Assembly: GCA_037951105.1 (NCBI GenBank)
Contig: JBAMJV010003382.1
Coordinates: 1 to 64,000 of the forward strand
Origin: Echinarachnius parma
Taxonomy: Eukaryota > Echinodermata > Echinoidea > Clypeasteroida > Echinarachniidae
Direction of reading: 5' to 3'
DNA: 64,000 bases
Of the stretch, positions 1-11,862 are shown piece by piece; position 1 is the stretch's first letter, and every line of letters begins with the position of its first letter. The position numbers were made by a program, and so were the translations under genes. Under the pieces are notes generated by a model. It was given only the letters and a program-made list of their open reading frames with translations, was not told the DNA's origin and searched no databases.

Positions 1-290
1 CACAAAGAATTTAAAAAAAATACATAACACACACATACTATACACACTTCCTTCAAATTGCAATTCGACGTACAAATATTATACACATGCAATCGTAAAC
101 GAACTTTGATTTAACGAATATAGTTTATTAATCAATTAAATGATTACAATAAACCTTATGAACATAATACTATGATATTAATTTATTTAAGCTATTTTGT
201 TTAAAGGTGATAAAGATACAACATTTAGCAACTCCGCCACTCCATAAGGTCATAATAAAAAATAAAAAGGGATACAATAAAACGGAGATG
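1..290. other. AT-rich spacer, no gene seen
   Basis: AT-rich sequence with stops in all frames. I see no RNA gene, repeat unit or element end before the TTAA element that starts at 291. Confidence 0.6.
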
Positions 291-642
291 TTAAAGGGAT
301 CTAGTAACTTTGTTGACATGTGCAAAACGTGATGAATGGTTGATGGGTATTGTGTTAAAATTTCAAGTCAAATTGACATTGCATGGCCAAGTAATGAGCG
401 AAAATGCAAAGTGATATTCACTAACTCACTGCAGTCACTTTGTACACGGTTTCAAAACTCCACCGGAGTTTTTCTTATCTGAATACTTTGATTGTACATA
501 TCTTTGTAATGAAAGGGAATTTGAAAAAACCGAAACCTGTCCCATGATTTTATTGTTAATACGAATAGAACAAGGTATGAGGGAACCGCTAGAATTAAAA
601 TTTTATTTTGAGGATTTTGACAATGTTACTAAGTCCCTTTAA
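291..642 (+). mobile_element. TTAA-bounded MITE, family A, copy 1
   Basis: A 352-bp non-coding element that begins TTAAAGGGATCTAGTAAC and ends GTTACTAAGTCCCTTTAA, so both tips are inverted repeats and each carries the TTAA expected as target duplication. The inside has no ORF of note. At least six more copies lie in this window (5131, 28602, 43204, 55633, 58491, 59948). TTAA target sites are known for the piggyBac and Kolobok superfamilies, and the TTAAAGG tip resembles the Xenopus T2/Kolobok MITE ends; that assignment is inference. Confidence 0.8.
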
Positions 643-1051
643 ACTTCTAACCGTTACCATCTTTACGAGTTTTTTTTTTTTACAGGGACCTTCCACTGTT
701 CAATGAACTTTGTTACGATTGTTTAATTTGTGGAAAGGGGGTGTCTTTTAAATAAATTTAAAAACGCCATTTGAACGCCCATCCATTAAATAACTGTTCA
801 CTAATACTATACAAAATTAATGATACAAAATGCATTTATTAAACATGAACAACTAAGAAATGTATTAACACAATATTGTACAATTTCCAATATTAATGGA
901 GCATAAAAATTGGCGTCATTTTTTAACAATATTTGAAATGAAAAGGTCGAGATTCCACTAACATCAGATATTATATGTAAAAGGACCATTATTAGGGCAA
1001 ACGTATATATACCTAGATGGCATAACCTGTCTTACCACATCGTACAAGCAT
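643..1051. other. AT-rich spacer
   Basis: AT-rich with a T-run near 670. The only open frame, on the minus strand near 807-989, is short and low-complexity, and I do not regard it as a gene. Confidence 0.5.
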
Positions 1052-1330
1052 TTCTAGATTTTCAGCAAGCAAATTTCTTACGAATACGAGCCCTTTAATT
1101 AGTAATAGAAGAGTACAAAAGATTGTCAGTTGAAAACGCAGCAAAAACATGAAATTGGAGTTGTTTTTTGCAAACTCTTGTTTATTCAGTATTTTCAGAT
1201 TTGCACCTAGCAAACTCCCTACGAGCCCTTTATAAGAAACAGAAGAGTACAAAAGATTATCAGTTGAAAAAGCAAAAAACATGAAATTGGAGTTGTTTTT
1301 TGAAACTCTTGTTTGTTCATGTGGGATTGA
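1052..1330. repeat. Two-unit tandem duplication, about 133-bp period
   Basis: The stretch containing GAAGAGTACAAAAGATT and CATGAAATTGGAGTTG appears twice (near 1108 and 1243, and near 1149 and 1280). The units are diverged. The 116-codon minus-strand open frame here simply spans both units and repeats itself. Confidence 0.7.
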
Positions 1331-1507
1331 TAAAGACGGGCAGTGGGGAGTTGGGGTGCTCAATTAATTGGACTATACTCCTTATTGTAATTAGGAGAAC
1401 ATGACTAGATGTTTACAAATCGTTTATTTATCCATGTGGAAATGATCGAGAGGAGAGCGTTACGGAGAAACTTGGAGCATGGAGACGGGATGGGGAGGGG
1501 GAGGGGG

Positions 1508-1547
1508 TCATGGGGGGGGGGGGGGGGGTGGGGGGGGGGGGGGGGGT
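1508..1547. repeat. Long G homopolymer block
   Basis: Nearly uninterrupted G with two single T interruptions, preceded by a G/A-rich ramp from about 1490. It is one of more than twenty G or C runs of 12 bases or longer in the window. Confidence 0.9.
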
Positions 1548-1559
1548 CTATAGCCATAA

Positions 1560-2740
1560 TAAGATATGCATCCCTGTTTTGATTAGTACGAAATGGGTCC
1601 GGATTTTTATATGACGAAATTTGTCTGAGCTAACTTTTTAAATAATCACCCCATGTTTCAATCAGTTCGATACGGGTCCCGATGTTTATATAACGTTTTG
1701 TTTGAATTCATTTTTTCTTCCAATAATTAATTTTGGAGTACACTATTGCTTGTCCTGTAACTTATGGATTGAATTACCATCAATCAAAACGGTATCTCTT
1801 GGTAGTTTCACGCGTTGATTTATGCACAATTTATTTTGCTGATTTGGGAGTAACGAATGAAGAAGAACAATAGATAAGATAAAAGATGCAATGTAGTCAT
1901 TTTCCATATATGGTTACGCTACTTTTTAATTAGTAGTCTCACATGTGGAATAAATTTGGGCGCAAATGAAAATGCTATCTGCCTATACCATGATTGTTGT
2001 TTCGTGTGTTTATATATAGCATTGGTTTATGCAGAGTTGCGTGCTCAGTAGATTCAATTAATCTAATCAAATATGTCATATGGAAAACATTTAACAAGAC
2101 AAACAAGCAGGAACATGAAGGAGGTTTTAAAAAGGGAGCTGATATTTTTTGGTTTGAATTAGGTTACCCTTCTTGTTAATTAGTAGTAGTTTAACCAGTT
2201 TCGCGTGTCACTGTGGAATGGAACGGGACGTGAATCGGAAACGCTATCTCTTCAATTACGCTTGTAGAAACCCTGGTCGCCAATTAAAGCTCCTGATGTG
2301 ACGCCTTGCTGATTAAAAACATCCTTGGATGCTTGGGATTCCGCGAGGAGAGCGGGGGATGATAGAGAACAGATGTAGGTACTATACTGGACGCTGGATA
2401 CTGGCCTGATGCTGGACGCTGGATGCATGAGCGACATCCAGGACCAAGAGGCTACCCTCCTACATGGTGACATTCCTACCCTAGTCTGGCTGTCCAGACC
2501 CTCTTGACCATTCATGATTGTCCACGGCGCCCATTCCCAATTGACGTTGTAGAGGTCATCGCACAAGGGGTCATATTATAGGGGAGGGGCGGGGTTTCTC
2601 TAAAAAAAATGGGCCCCAATGAAACCCCAAACATCGATGTTCTTGTTATTCCGCTTAATTGAGTTAATCTCTTTTTTCACACCACAGATTATTGTATTTT
2701 ACATGCTTACGTGATTTCAAAATTAAATTCTAACAAACAA
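1560..2740. other. Spacer with a short imperfect duplication
   Basis: The block around 1575-1640 (TTTTGATTAGTACGAAATGG) is echoed at 1655-1715 (TTTCAATCAGTTCGATACGG) with similar downstream sequence, so an old two-copy duplication is likely. The rest shows no recognisable gene or element. A minus-strand open frame at 2252-2566 has no family signature. Confidence 0.5.
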
Positions 2741-2741
2741 A

Positions 2742-2843
2742 CACACACACACACACATACACACACACAAACAAACAAACAATCATAGATGGGGGCTAAT
2801 GTGTGTGTGCGTGTGTGTGTGTGTGTGGGGGGGGGGGGGGTGG
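2742..2843. repeat. Inverted (CA)n / (TG)n pair with G-run
   Basis: A CA-repeat (about 2742-2775) is followed, after a short spacer, by a TG-repeat (about 2800-2827) on the same strand and then a 14-base G-run. The two dinucleotide tracts are complementary and could fold into a hairpin. Confidence 0.8.
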
Positions 2844-3203
2844 GCTTAGGTGGCGGCAGTCTTGGGTCATATTATAACTGTTGTGATTCATTCAGTAATC
2901 TATTTCCCCATAATGAGGGAGCAGTATTTTGAGACTAGCTAATAAAGATTCATGGCGTTGCATTGTGACCTCGATCTCGGATGCATCCGATGAGTAGTGG
3001 TAGTATAGGGAACAATAATTCCTTGAAAGAGGTGGGGCAACTACCCCCTGCCCTTGTCTACCCACAACCCCCCCCCCCCCCCCAAACCCACCTACCCATC
3101 TCAGCATCACTACTACTATTACAAACAAAAAACATATACCAACAATTATAATCATATCTTTATGGCAATTATGAAAAAGAAAACACCATTTTTGGTTAAA
3201 TAC
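2844..3203. other. Spacer with C-run
   Basis: Contains a C homopolymer near 3068-3083. The 87-codon minus-strand frame here is an artefact of translating it (a glycine stretch). Nothing else is recognised. Confidence 0.5.
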
Positions 3204-3759
3204 TTAAATGGATAGTTGAGTATTGGTCAAACTTACCTTTAGTAACCAAATCCTGCACGAATTACGGTACAAAGTAATAGTTATAACTTCACCATGCTCG
3301 AAAAGTATACACAATTACAAACAACTAAGTAAAACCCCTGTTATCATTAAAAAAAGAACCGTTACAACTCTAGAGGGCGCTATTTAAAAAAATCATTGGT
3401 TTTAGCCTTTTTTCATACAAAATTGTGCATTTAATGTTTGTTAAAATAATGATTCTAAAGAGATATCATCAACGACTTTTTAAAAACCTATTCTGATTTT
3501 TTTCAAAGTAGTCTTCTAGCATTTTTTTTAATTTTTCTAAAAAGTCTAAATACCGTCCGGTGATTGCCGGTGAAAAACATTTTGAATACAAATATATTTA
3601 TGGATATTTCAGCCGTTTCTGAACCGATTTTGATCAAATAAAGTTTATTCTGTCATTAAAAAGTATGTTCTTTCGTATTTGACAGTCAGTTTTTCATTAT
3701 CTCACAAAAACATATCGGGGGGCACTTCGGTAAATACCAATACTCAACATTACCTTTAA
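3204..3759. mobile_element. TTAA-bounded MITE, family B, copy 1
   Basis: Diverged copy of the family best seen at 58067-58474. The left tip reads TTAAATGGATAGTTGAGTAT and the right tip ends CAACATTACCTTTAA. Internal landmarks shared with the other copies are TCAGCCGTTTCTGAACCGAT (3610-3629) and TTTTTCATTATCTCACAAAA (near 3690). Non-coding, about 556 bp; it is longer than the 58067 copy and its tips are more worn. Confidence 0.7.
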
Positions 3760-4189
3760 TAATGAAACGAATGAAATGGAATTTATTTACCAAATAACAA
3801 AATTGTTTACAAATACAACATAAATCACATGATAATTACAATTGATATATTCGTAATATTATTGTTGGTAAAAGCCTGCTATAGTCGAGGCCAGTCCTTT
3901 CACAATTATCACAACAAGATATCAAATTTTGTTTTTGTAACTTGGCGCCTGTATATATATCACGTACATAACTTTCCCGCGCTTTATACAGAGGGCTTAA
4001 TCATCGTCATTATATTCATCTTTCCATGAAAAATGCGAAGCATGACGGAGGGATAGGGGGTTAGGGACCGTTCAAATACGCATGAAATGCCATGATTCGT
4101 TTGTCATCTGGACAGTGCATTCATGGTCAAACACATCACAAGTTATCTTCACCAAGAGCGCGCCATTCCATTGAACCATTCCGAGTCCA
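3760..4189. other. AT-rich spacer
   Basis: No recognisable gene, repeat or element end. The small plus-strand frame at 3829-4029 has no supporting feature. Confidence 0.5.
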
Positions 4190-4366
4190 TGGGGGTGTAT
4201 TCTGAAAACGATTTTAATCTGAAATGTATTGTATCTACGTCACTGAAATACTGTTAGCAAATCGGCATTCATTAAGTACAGTTTCGGAATACCGATTTGG
4301 CAAAAATATTTCAGTGACGTAGATACAATAAATTTTAGCTAAAAATCGTTTTCAGAATACGCTCCA
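4190..4366. mobile_element. Foldback (hairpin) element, about 175 bp
   Basis: Nearly the whole segment is one imperfect palindrome. The left arm (GTGTATTCTGAAAACGATTT at 4195, TTGTATCTACGTCACTGAAA near 4230) is mirrored by the right arm (TTTCAGTGACGTAGATACAA near 4310, AAAATCGTTTTCAGAATACG near 4342). The central loop is only a few tens of bases. It has no coding capacity. This is the structure of a foldback MITE; I saw no clear target duplication, so the superfamily is open. Confidence 0.75.
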
Positions 4367-4861
4367 GAGAAAGCATTATCTTCAAAATGCAATTGACTTC
4401 AAATTAATGTATTAATCTGTAGATATCAAATGGGTTTTTAACTAGAGACAATGGTTGTACCCGGTATTGTGTCAATGGGTTTATGGCAAGGGCAACTAAA
4501 TGACCTCTCACAAATGCATTTTGAATTGATTTAATATCATGGCAATATTACAGAATGATTTCGTCTTGTTTATGAGATGTAAGTTATTACCACACAAGTG
4601 CATTTCAAAGTGATATATCAGTTAATGTTTTCGTTCAGTCTTTTCCCTTCGGTCTATTGTAATACCTCTTTCATCAGTTCATTACAGTTAACAAATATAT
4701 ATTACTTTGAATTGTACTCGTTGATTAAAATATATAAATATATGTACACATCCTATAAGGGTGTTTTTGTTTGTTTGTTTGTTTCTTTCTTTCTTTGTTT
4801 GTGTTTGGTGTTCATAAGACGGATTAATAAAAAAATAAATTTATCTAGTAAGTAACATTGT
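4367..4861. other. AT-rich spacer
   Basis: Contains a short GTTT repeat near 4768-4790 but no gene or element that I recognise. Confidence 0.5.
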
Positions 4862-4933
4862 CAAGATATGAGAGAACCACTAGAGTTCCAATTAAGTTTT
4901 GAGGATTTGGAAAATGTTATTAAGTCTCTTTAA
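4862..4933 (+). mobile_element. Family A MITE, 3' fragment
   Basis: Matches the last 70 bases or so of family A: AGAGAACCACTAGAGTT, then GAGGATTTGG, then TTATTAAGTCTCTTTAA. The 5' part is missing, so this is a truncated remnant. Confidence 0.7.
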
Positions 4934-5130
4934 CAATTTGCCGGATGCTCTATCTATTCTATTTGATATATATCCAGACAAGATACATAAATATTATTGA
5001 CACCCCCGCACAGTTGCACTCGGCGAATGTTTTATACTTAAAACACATTTTTGTGACATCTCGCGCGGTGGGTTTTCTATTTTAGTGTAAGGACGGGTCG
5101 AGGTGGTTGTCCTTTGTATGCGAATCGTTT

Positions 5131-5550
5131 TTAAAGGGATCTAGTAACTTTTTTGACATTTGCAAACACTGACGAAGTGTTTAAAAAAAAATACGTTTTT
5201 ATAAAATGTGTATTTCTGTGATCTGATATGTCCACTGGACGATCAGTGAAAATTCCATGTTAAATGAATTTCATTTGGCTGAGCAATGAGCGAAAGGGCA
5301 TGCAAAGTGATATTTGCTTAACCACTGTAATCGTCTGTACATAGTTGAAATAATCCTAGGGATATTTTCAAATCAAATTATAAGCAAATTAAATCAAAAC
5401 TTTCTCAACAACAAAGAGGAAATTTAACAAAACCAAATACAAAGTTGGTTTCATGCCGTTCTACGCAGTAAGAGAAAAACAACCAGACATGAACGAACCA
5501 CTGAAGTTACAAGTGAGTTGGGTTGATTCAGACAAAATGACTCTCTTTAA
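5131..5550 (+). mobile_element. TTAA-bounded MITE, family A, copy 2
   Basis: Starts TTAAAGGGATCTAGTAACTT and ends GACTCTCTTTAA. The interior follows the family (TGAGCGAAAGGGCATGCAAA near 5287). It is more diverged than copy 1, especially at the 3' tip. Non-coding. Confidence 0.75.
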
Positions 5551-5806
5551 ACATGTTAAAAGTGGCAATAAACTTGAAACAAACTGAACATGCACGGGCG
5601 ACTGAATGTCATTATATTATAAATATAGTATAATGGGAATTGGCCAAGGTTGTTTTAAATTTGTATAAATGTCTGTATTGTCAACTGCATTTCTAGGATA
5701 AATATAATAATTTTAAACCTTGTGTTTATTGTATGATTTGACACACTGTGTTTTATATTTCATATGTTTTAAATGATGAAAAGAATACATCAACTTATCG
5801 ACAGAA

Positions 5807-5921
5807 ATGGGCGTCGATCTGTAATTGTTATACCTATTCATCAGGGGGGGGGGGGGGGCGATCTATTCATTCACCCCCCTCCCCCCTGATGAATAGGTAT
5901 TACGTTAGGATCGACGCCCAT
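5807..5921. repeat. Foldback whose arms include poly-G and poly-C
   Basis: The left arm starts ATGGGCGTCGATC (5807-5819) and contains ACCTATTCATCAGGGGGGG, with a 15-base G-run. The right arm contains CCCCCCTGATGAATAGGT and ends GATCGACGCCCAT (5909-5921). The loop is about 15 bases. The 79-codon frame across it is not a gene. Confidence 0.75.
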
Positions 5922-6521
5922 GGTCACTCACAGAATGAATACAAACGCATCAAGTCTCAGTGTATAACCATGACAAATGATGAATAAAATACAACAAACT
6001 ATCGACAGAATAAGTAAAACCGCATCAAGTTTGATTGGAAAACTGAGATAATAATGACAGTCGCTAATATTCCTCATTAGTAAATACATTATGAATGATC
6101 CATGGTGAGCCGACCATGACGAGGGTTTGCCACAAACATGGACATATTATGGATGGTATAATAACCGACTCGCACCATGCATGAATGGTACACATTATTT
6201 GTGATTATCACTATCGTTCCTTTCCCCGATAAACAATCATTATGAATGGAGTGACGAAAAAGCAATTTCCGTTTCCCAATTAAGCCTCCGATTAATTTCG
6301 TTATTTCCTAAGCTAAGCCTCCCATTTTACTCTTTAGTCCTTATACAAATGATTTCCGCTCTTTCATCAAGCTAATTGGAGCAATATGTGATGCAAGTGC
6401 TAATCACTGGTCATTAACCCTATGGCGAGTTTACGTATGGTTACGGTAATGTGGCGATTATGGGGCAAGGACCTATGTCAGTCAGGCCGCTTTGACATAG
6501 TTCTACTTCTATATACCTAAT
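5922..6521. other. Spacer
   Basis: AT-rich. A phrase near 5953-6010 (ATCGACAGAAT, CGCATCAAGT) echoes the sequence flanking the foldback at 5790-5955, so an older local duplication is likely. No gene seen. Confidence 0.45.
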
Positions 6522-6758
6522 GGCCCGGTCAGATATCAACGGATATCAGAAACGTATGCCCAACGAATAGACAATTTGCGAAATTAAATTATCCGGTGAT
6601 GAAATTCGTCTCCATTGCTTCATGTACAACACATAGAACAACGTACATCACCGGACAAGGAACGGACAAGAAACTGACAAGAAACGCATAGAACGGATGA
6701 AAAATGTAGCTCTCCGTTTGACATACGTTTGCGCAATCCGTTGATATGTGACCGGGCT
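6522..6758. mobile_element. Inverted-repeat MITE, family C, copy 1
   Basis: Begins GGCCCGGTCAGATATCAACG and ends CGTTGATATGTGACCGGGCT, giving long inverted termini. The interior (TTGCTTCATG, GACAAGGAACGGACAAGAAA-like phrases) recurs in copies at 22161 and 36715. Non-coding, about 240 bp; superfamily not determined. Confidence 0.75.
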
Positions 6759-6904
6759 ATCAAGTTGGTTCTTGGGTAACCGTTTTAATTTGTTTGATTT
6801 AACGAGTATGTGCGATAACATTGAGATAATGATGTTATTGCATGTGCATATTATGCGAGGGTCAGTGTACGATGGCACAGCCCCAGTTTACTTTGTTTAC
6901 ATCA

Positions 6905-6963
6905 GTGGCGTAGCATGGTCAGACTAAAAGATGGGGGGGGGGGGGGAGGGGGGGGGGGGGGGC
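6905..6963. repeat. GGCGTA motif followed by G-runs
   Basis: CAGTGGCGTAGCATGG is followed within 30 bases by an almost pure G tract (6934-6962). The same motif pairing recurs elsewhere in the window. Confidence 0.7.
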
Positions 6964-7066
6964 GCACGCGAGCCATTGGGGGTACACATTATTGTATGTA
7001 TTTATTGTTTAGCCTCTGATGGAGATTCATCTAGAATGGAAAGCATTGGCTATGTGTTAGCGGTGG

Positions 7067-7101
7067 TGGTAGGTGGAGGGGGGGGGGGGGGGGGGGTGAG
7101 G

Positions 7102-7147
<46 letters not shown>

Positions 7148-7221
7148 AATGATGGTGGTGTTAGTGGTGTAGGTGGTGGTGGTGGTGGTGGTGGTGGTGG
7201 TGGTGGTGGTGGTGGTGGTGG

Positions 7222-7261
<40 letters not shown>

Positions 7262-7345
7262 GGTGGTGGTGGTGATGATGATGATGATGATGAAGGTGGT
7301 GGTGGTGATGATGATGATGATGAAGATGATGATGAAGCATAATGG
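7067..7345. repeat. Compound microsatellite (G)n (TGA)n (TGG)n
   Basis: A G-run (about 7078-7096) leads into TGA repeats (7103-7147), TGG repeats (7170-7221) and alternating TGA/TGG blocks. The poly-Val/Met and poly-His frames on the two strands are translations of this repeat, not genes. Confidence 0.9.
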
Positions 7346-8719
7346 TGATGATTATGATGATGCTAATAGTGATGAGGGTTTTATATTCCACACCATTGGA
7401 TGGATACCACTGATCACCACATTGCTGATGTGTATTGTGGGTCCACTCCCTCCTTCGACCCCCTCGACCCTCTGATGCAGGGTGGGGTCAATACAAATGT
7501 CCGGTGCAATGACCGGATGTCCATGACATGGATGGATGTATACGTGCGCGTGTGTGTACGTGTATAAATAAAGGCGGGAAGATTAGAATGATTAGAATCA
7601 AGAATGTGGTCGGAAATGTGAGTCCAAACTCACACCTCTCTCGTCTGTCGTAAGGAATTTATCAAACACACCCCTCTCTCTCTGGTCTAGTCTATGTCTA
7701 TCTACCCATCTTTGGGTCTAAACCTTTGGTCCAGGCTTCGAGTGCCTTCTGGTCCATGGTCAAACAAGGATCTTGCGCGCAGCAAACAGATTAGAGCGTG
7801 ATAAGTGTGAGCAGAGGTCACATCGTGTGTCCCATTTTCTTGTATTCTTCTTTTTATTTATGTTCGGTTGGGAGGGGGGGGGGGGGGGGGGGTGGCAGTA
7901 TACCCGTTCTTTATATATTTCCCGCCTCTCATACCTCATACTCGAGGACTTGTTTGTGGATCAGATTTGTTCCATTCATAGCCCACTTCACACCGTGTCA
8001 TTAAAAAAGAAAATCACACTTACGAACTCAGTTACCCCTCTGAGAAAGATTGGTACATAATTTATACATACACAACAATTATGATGTATTTAACTTATTT
8101 TCATACTTACAAGAAGAACCCGTTCGTTAACGAGTAGCTCAGCCTAAAAACATCAAATGGCAGTTGAGTATTAAAAACTAGAAAGGAGAACAGATATATG
8201 TTCCGTTGTGCACATTAGTTTTGGTAAAATAGAGAAAATATTATTCGTATAATATTACTAAATATAATAAGTATACATCAAAATCAGCCAAAAAAAAGGT
8301 GACAATAATTATTGGGTAAATACTAAATACGAAGGTGCTTAGTAATTACAAATATTATAATGGAAACAAATATATATATGACAATGTACAAACTTGATAC
8401 CCGTTTCATAACCCAAACTAATCCGTTTGTCCTACAAATTGTCACCGACTATTTTGCAAGCATGGTCTATATATGACTTTGCCAATTTATTCCCGATGTT
8501 CTTTCGATTACACAGAAAATATTTCAAGTTTCTTTAAAAATGGTGTAACCAAGAAAATTGAACTCGCACTTGCGACCAGAGAAGAGAAAACCGGATCGGA
8601 GGTAACTTAATTCCCTACAAAAGAAAACCGAACAAGCACTTATAGAAAAATGTTCTAAAGGAAATGGATTAAATCCTGAGCAATAATGGCGCTGCTTTGT
8701 AGCTTGGTCGTGACCTTAT
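7346..8719. other. Spacer with one G-run
   Basis: No gene recognised. A G-run sits at about 7874-7892. Short frames around 7773-8060 cross it and have no independent support. Confidence 0.5.
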
Positions 8720-9450
8720 AATTACGTGTTTGTCGGTGGTAGTCATGGGCGTACCGAGGGAGGGAGGGGGGGGGGGGGGGGGTTGGCGTGTTCAAACACC
8801 CCCCTAAATTTAGCGAAACAATTACTATTTTCAAACACACCCCAACTACGCCACCGAATGAAGCTAAAACACCCCATGCACTTGAACAAAAATCTGGGTA
8901 CGACTATGGTGGTAGTCACGGGTGTATAAACCCAAAATATTGGTGTGGGGGTGGGGGTGGAGCTGACTGACCCGACGGACTAGTATTTTGATTCCCCTAA
9001 TTTAACATGCTTTCCTCGAAACTGGTGAACAGCGAAAAGTATGTTTATTGAAACTCCGTAACTGAACTTATCTCTGAGGACTCGGTCAATTTCCAAAGAT
9101 ATCACACTTGAACAATTTGGGGGCTTCAGCCCACGAGCCCCACCCCCCCCCCCCCCCTTCCCCCTCATATACGCCAATGGTGGTGGTCCAAAGAGAAGGG
9201 GTGGGGTGGTGAGCGTTAAAGAACATTTCAAAAGACTATAATCGGAGAAAGAACGAATTCCTACACTTTCAACTCGAGGGCAAGATTTAGTCATTGAATG
9301 GATTTCTTTTTAGTAAGAACTTCGGTGATACCAAAAGAAGGTTGTTTGCCCAGAATTCTGTAATACCGGTCAAAGCCATGGGCGTTCAAGGCGGGGAGGG
9401 GAGCGGTGGGGGAGGGGGGGGGGGGGGGAGGTGGGGCGGGTGCTATGGGC
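8720..9450. repeat. Diverged repeats of GTGGTAGTCAYGGGYGTA with G/C-runs
   Basis: GGTGGTAGTCATGGGCGTAC (8736) and GGTGGTAGTCACGGGTGTAT (8908) start two related blocks, each with a G-rich stretch. At 9140-9158 a C-run lies just before ATACGCCAATGG, which is the same motif on the other strand, and CATGGGCGTTC at 9378 precedes a G-run at about 9407-9429. These look like ends of degraded non-coding elements. Confidence 0.55.
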
Positions 9451-10860
9451 TGGGGATGCAGCCCCAACAGTTGTTTTTATGCTGCCGAATATTCGGGCAG
9501 AGAATTGTCATATTCAGACAGAGAGGGTCGTTTTGATTGGTTTGATTTTCTTGTCAATTTAAAAACAGGATTGATGGCATTCGGGCAAGAAATTTACATC
9601 ACCCCTGTCTGGGCCCCCGACACAAATTTGACCGTATTATTCAGTTTATGTATAGCAGTGATTTAGGACAACATTATCGAGAGCATGTTTTTGGCAAGAA
9701 AATTAGGAAAAGGGGTCAAATGTCTAGAGGACTATGGGTTGAGGAATGATGATGTTGCTACTGCTACGAATTCTTCCCGTTGTATCTCCATTATTGTGCT
9801 TTGTTTGTTACTCTTTTATTACATTAATGAATCATGAAATTCATATTATATAAGTACATACTTATATGTATTATTCTGACAACAAACCATTGTATAATTT
9901 ACAATGTTGTTGATTTATCATGTCGGAAATGACAATGGATCAACTCATGTACCAAACAAATTGGATACAAAAGTCATGTTATATAGCAAAGAAAATGGAC
10001 GAACAGCATTGAGATTGTGAAGACCGATACTTGTCTGTTGTGGGATGAGTTTTCTGCATATCTCCTCCTCGTATATAAGTTGTGTGTACATGTTTACGCG
10101 CCATCGCTTGGTTACAAACATGTTCATTATATTTTCAGCTCCCCCCTTAGTAATGTTGTGCCGCCGTCACCGAGAAAGTTGTCCATTCGGATAAGATGTC
10201 CATGTAGATGTCGTCGAAGGAAAAGGGAATAACAACACCACGCATGTCGTCATCATCCTGGACTATTGACAGAGATGTATACAAATGATATAGACATATC
10301 AGTCCACAGTATCATCTATATTCAAAGGATAGCTCATAACTCCAACCTAAACACCCTAATTCGTCTCGTGTAGATTATATACGTATGTCTATAGATATGT
10401 TTTGTCCGTTTTACATGTATCGTAAAACAGGCAATGAGTGACAAATTAATGAAATTCAACAAAATAAGGCGATAATTACCATGCTTGTAATTGTAGGCCC
10501 AGTATATTCATACTATTCAGCACAAAATGGCGTTATGAATTTCGTTATCAATTATTGTTTTACACACCATGGGGGGGGGGGGGGGGGCATTGCAGTTTCC
10601 CAAACAAGGTAATAAATACCAGCCCCTTTGCCCCCTCCCCCACCATTCCACTCAACTATACGCGACTGGGACACTATTCCTTTGATGGACAGCGCATTCG
10701 TCGACACCGGGACAGTTGTTGATGTTGTTTCGCATCCGATGGTTTTTAATTCAGCATGGCACTACCCCCAGGGGAGAACCCCACGGGGTCCCCACGGGGA
10801 ACGCACGGCGCTGCTTCCGCATCGGACAGATGTGCCCTGACCTCTTCATATCATTCGCAG
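9451..10860. other. Spacer with one G-run
   Basis: A G-run lies at about 10571-10587. The short frames here lack any domain or family signature. No gene recognised. Confidence 0.5.
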
Positions 10861-11190
10861 ATGCAAGAGAGATGAAGAGGAGAGGAGAGCAAGGGAGGGT
10901 GATAAGGAATGAGTGAAAAGAGAGGAGAAGAAAAGAGAAGAGAAGGGTGGTAGAAGCCGACTGCAAACCAAGTATAGAGAACAGGAGAGGAGAGAAGAAA
11001 AGAACTAAGAATAGAAGGGTAAGATGTGACATTATCCCTTCAACAGTTCAAAGTCATATTTAAAGTTGCAAATACGAGAAGCGGGAAAGGGGAGAAGATG
11101 GAAAGAATTGAAGAGAGGGGTAGGGAGTGGGAGGGTGGAAGTGGGAGAAAGGGGTAAGAGAGAGGGAAAGAGGGGGAGATGTTTAAGAGC
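10861..11190. repeat. Purine-rich (GA/GGA) tract
   Basis: About 330 bases dominated by A and G on the plus strand, with irregular GAGAGGAGA and GGGAGAGAGG phrases. It is low-complexity, and the minus-strand Ser/Leu/Phe-rich frames are its shadow. Confidence 0.8.
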
Positions 11191-11497
11191 GGGATAAGCG
11201 AAGGATATGCAGCGGGATACCGTCGTCACAGATCAAGATGGAGGTTATCAAAAGAAGACAAAAGAAAGATAGATATGAAGATAATCTAATAATTGATTGA
11301 TAACAGTGTCGGAGGATAAATAACAAAACTGTTCACTTCGGAGTTCAAATATCAATGTACATTCTTGCTCGAAATGTTGGTTAGTTTCCCGAATATGTGT
11401 GTTTCCCAAACTCTTGAGGCTACAGCCCCAACAACCCCACGCCCTGTACATCTAAACTAAAAAATAACCAGGGTCTACTTCAGTCGGAGGGGGAGGG

Positions 11498-11519
11498 GAT
11501 GGGGGGGGGGGGGGGGGGG
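11498..11519. repeat. G homopolymer
   Basis: Near-pure G run preceded by GGAGGGGGAGGGGATG. It stands alone in otherwise featureless sequence (11191-11685). Confidence 0.9.
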
Positions 11520-11685
11520 CGCGAGCTTTTCTGACCAGCGGGGTAGCCCGTGTAAAATAAATTATGGTATGTATTTCTTTATTCTTTATATGGATCGTAA
11601 TACTTTTTGCACCCCTATCCCCTTAGCGACGACCTTGCGAGTAGACTGTTGTTTTTTGTTTACCCGTCATTACGACAACCCAAAA

Positions 11686-11829
11686 CAGAAACAACAACAA
11701 CAACAACAACAAAAACAACAACAACATCAACAAGAACAGCAACAACATCATCAACAACATCGACAACAGCAACATTAACAACAATAACAACATCAACATC
11801 AACAAGAACAACAACATAACAACATCATC

Positions 11830-11860
<31 letters not shown>

Positions 11861-11862
11861 GA
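11686..11862. repeat. (CAA)n trinucleotide repeat
   Basis: CAA repeats with interspersed CAT and GAA/CAG variants, purest at the end (11830-11860). The poly-Gln and poly-Thr frames are translations of the repeat. Confidence 0.95.

Noticed and set aside
7161..7475. Poly-His and poly-Val/Met open frames
   Set aside because: They are direct translations of the TGA/TGG microsatellite on opposite strands, with no unique sequence to support a protein.
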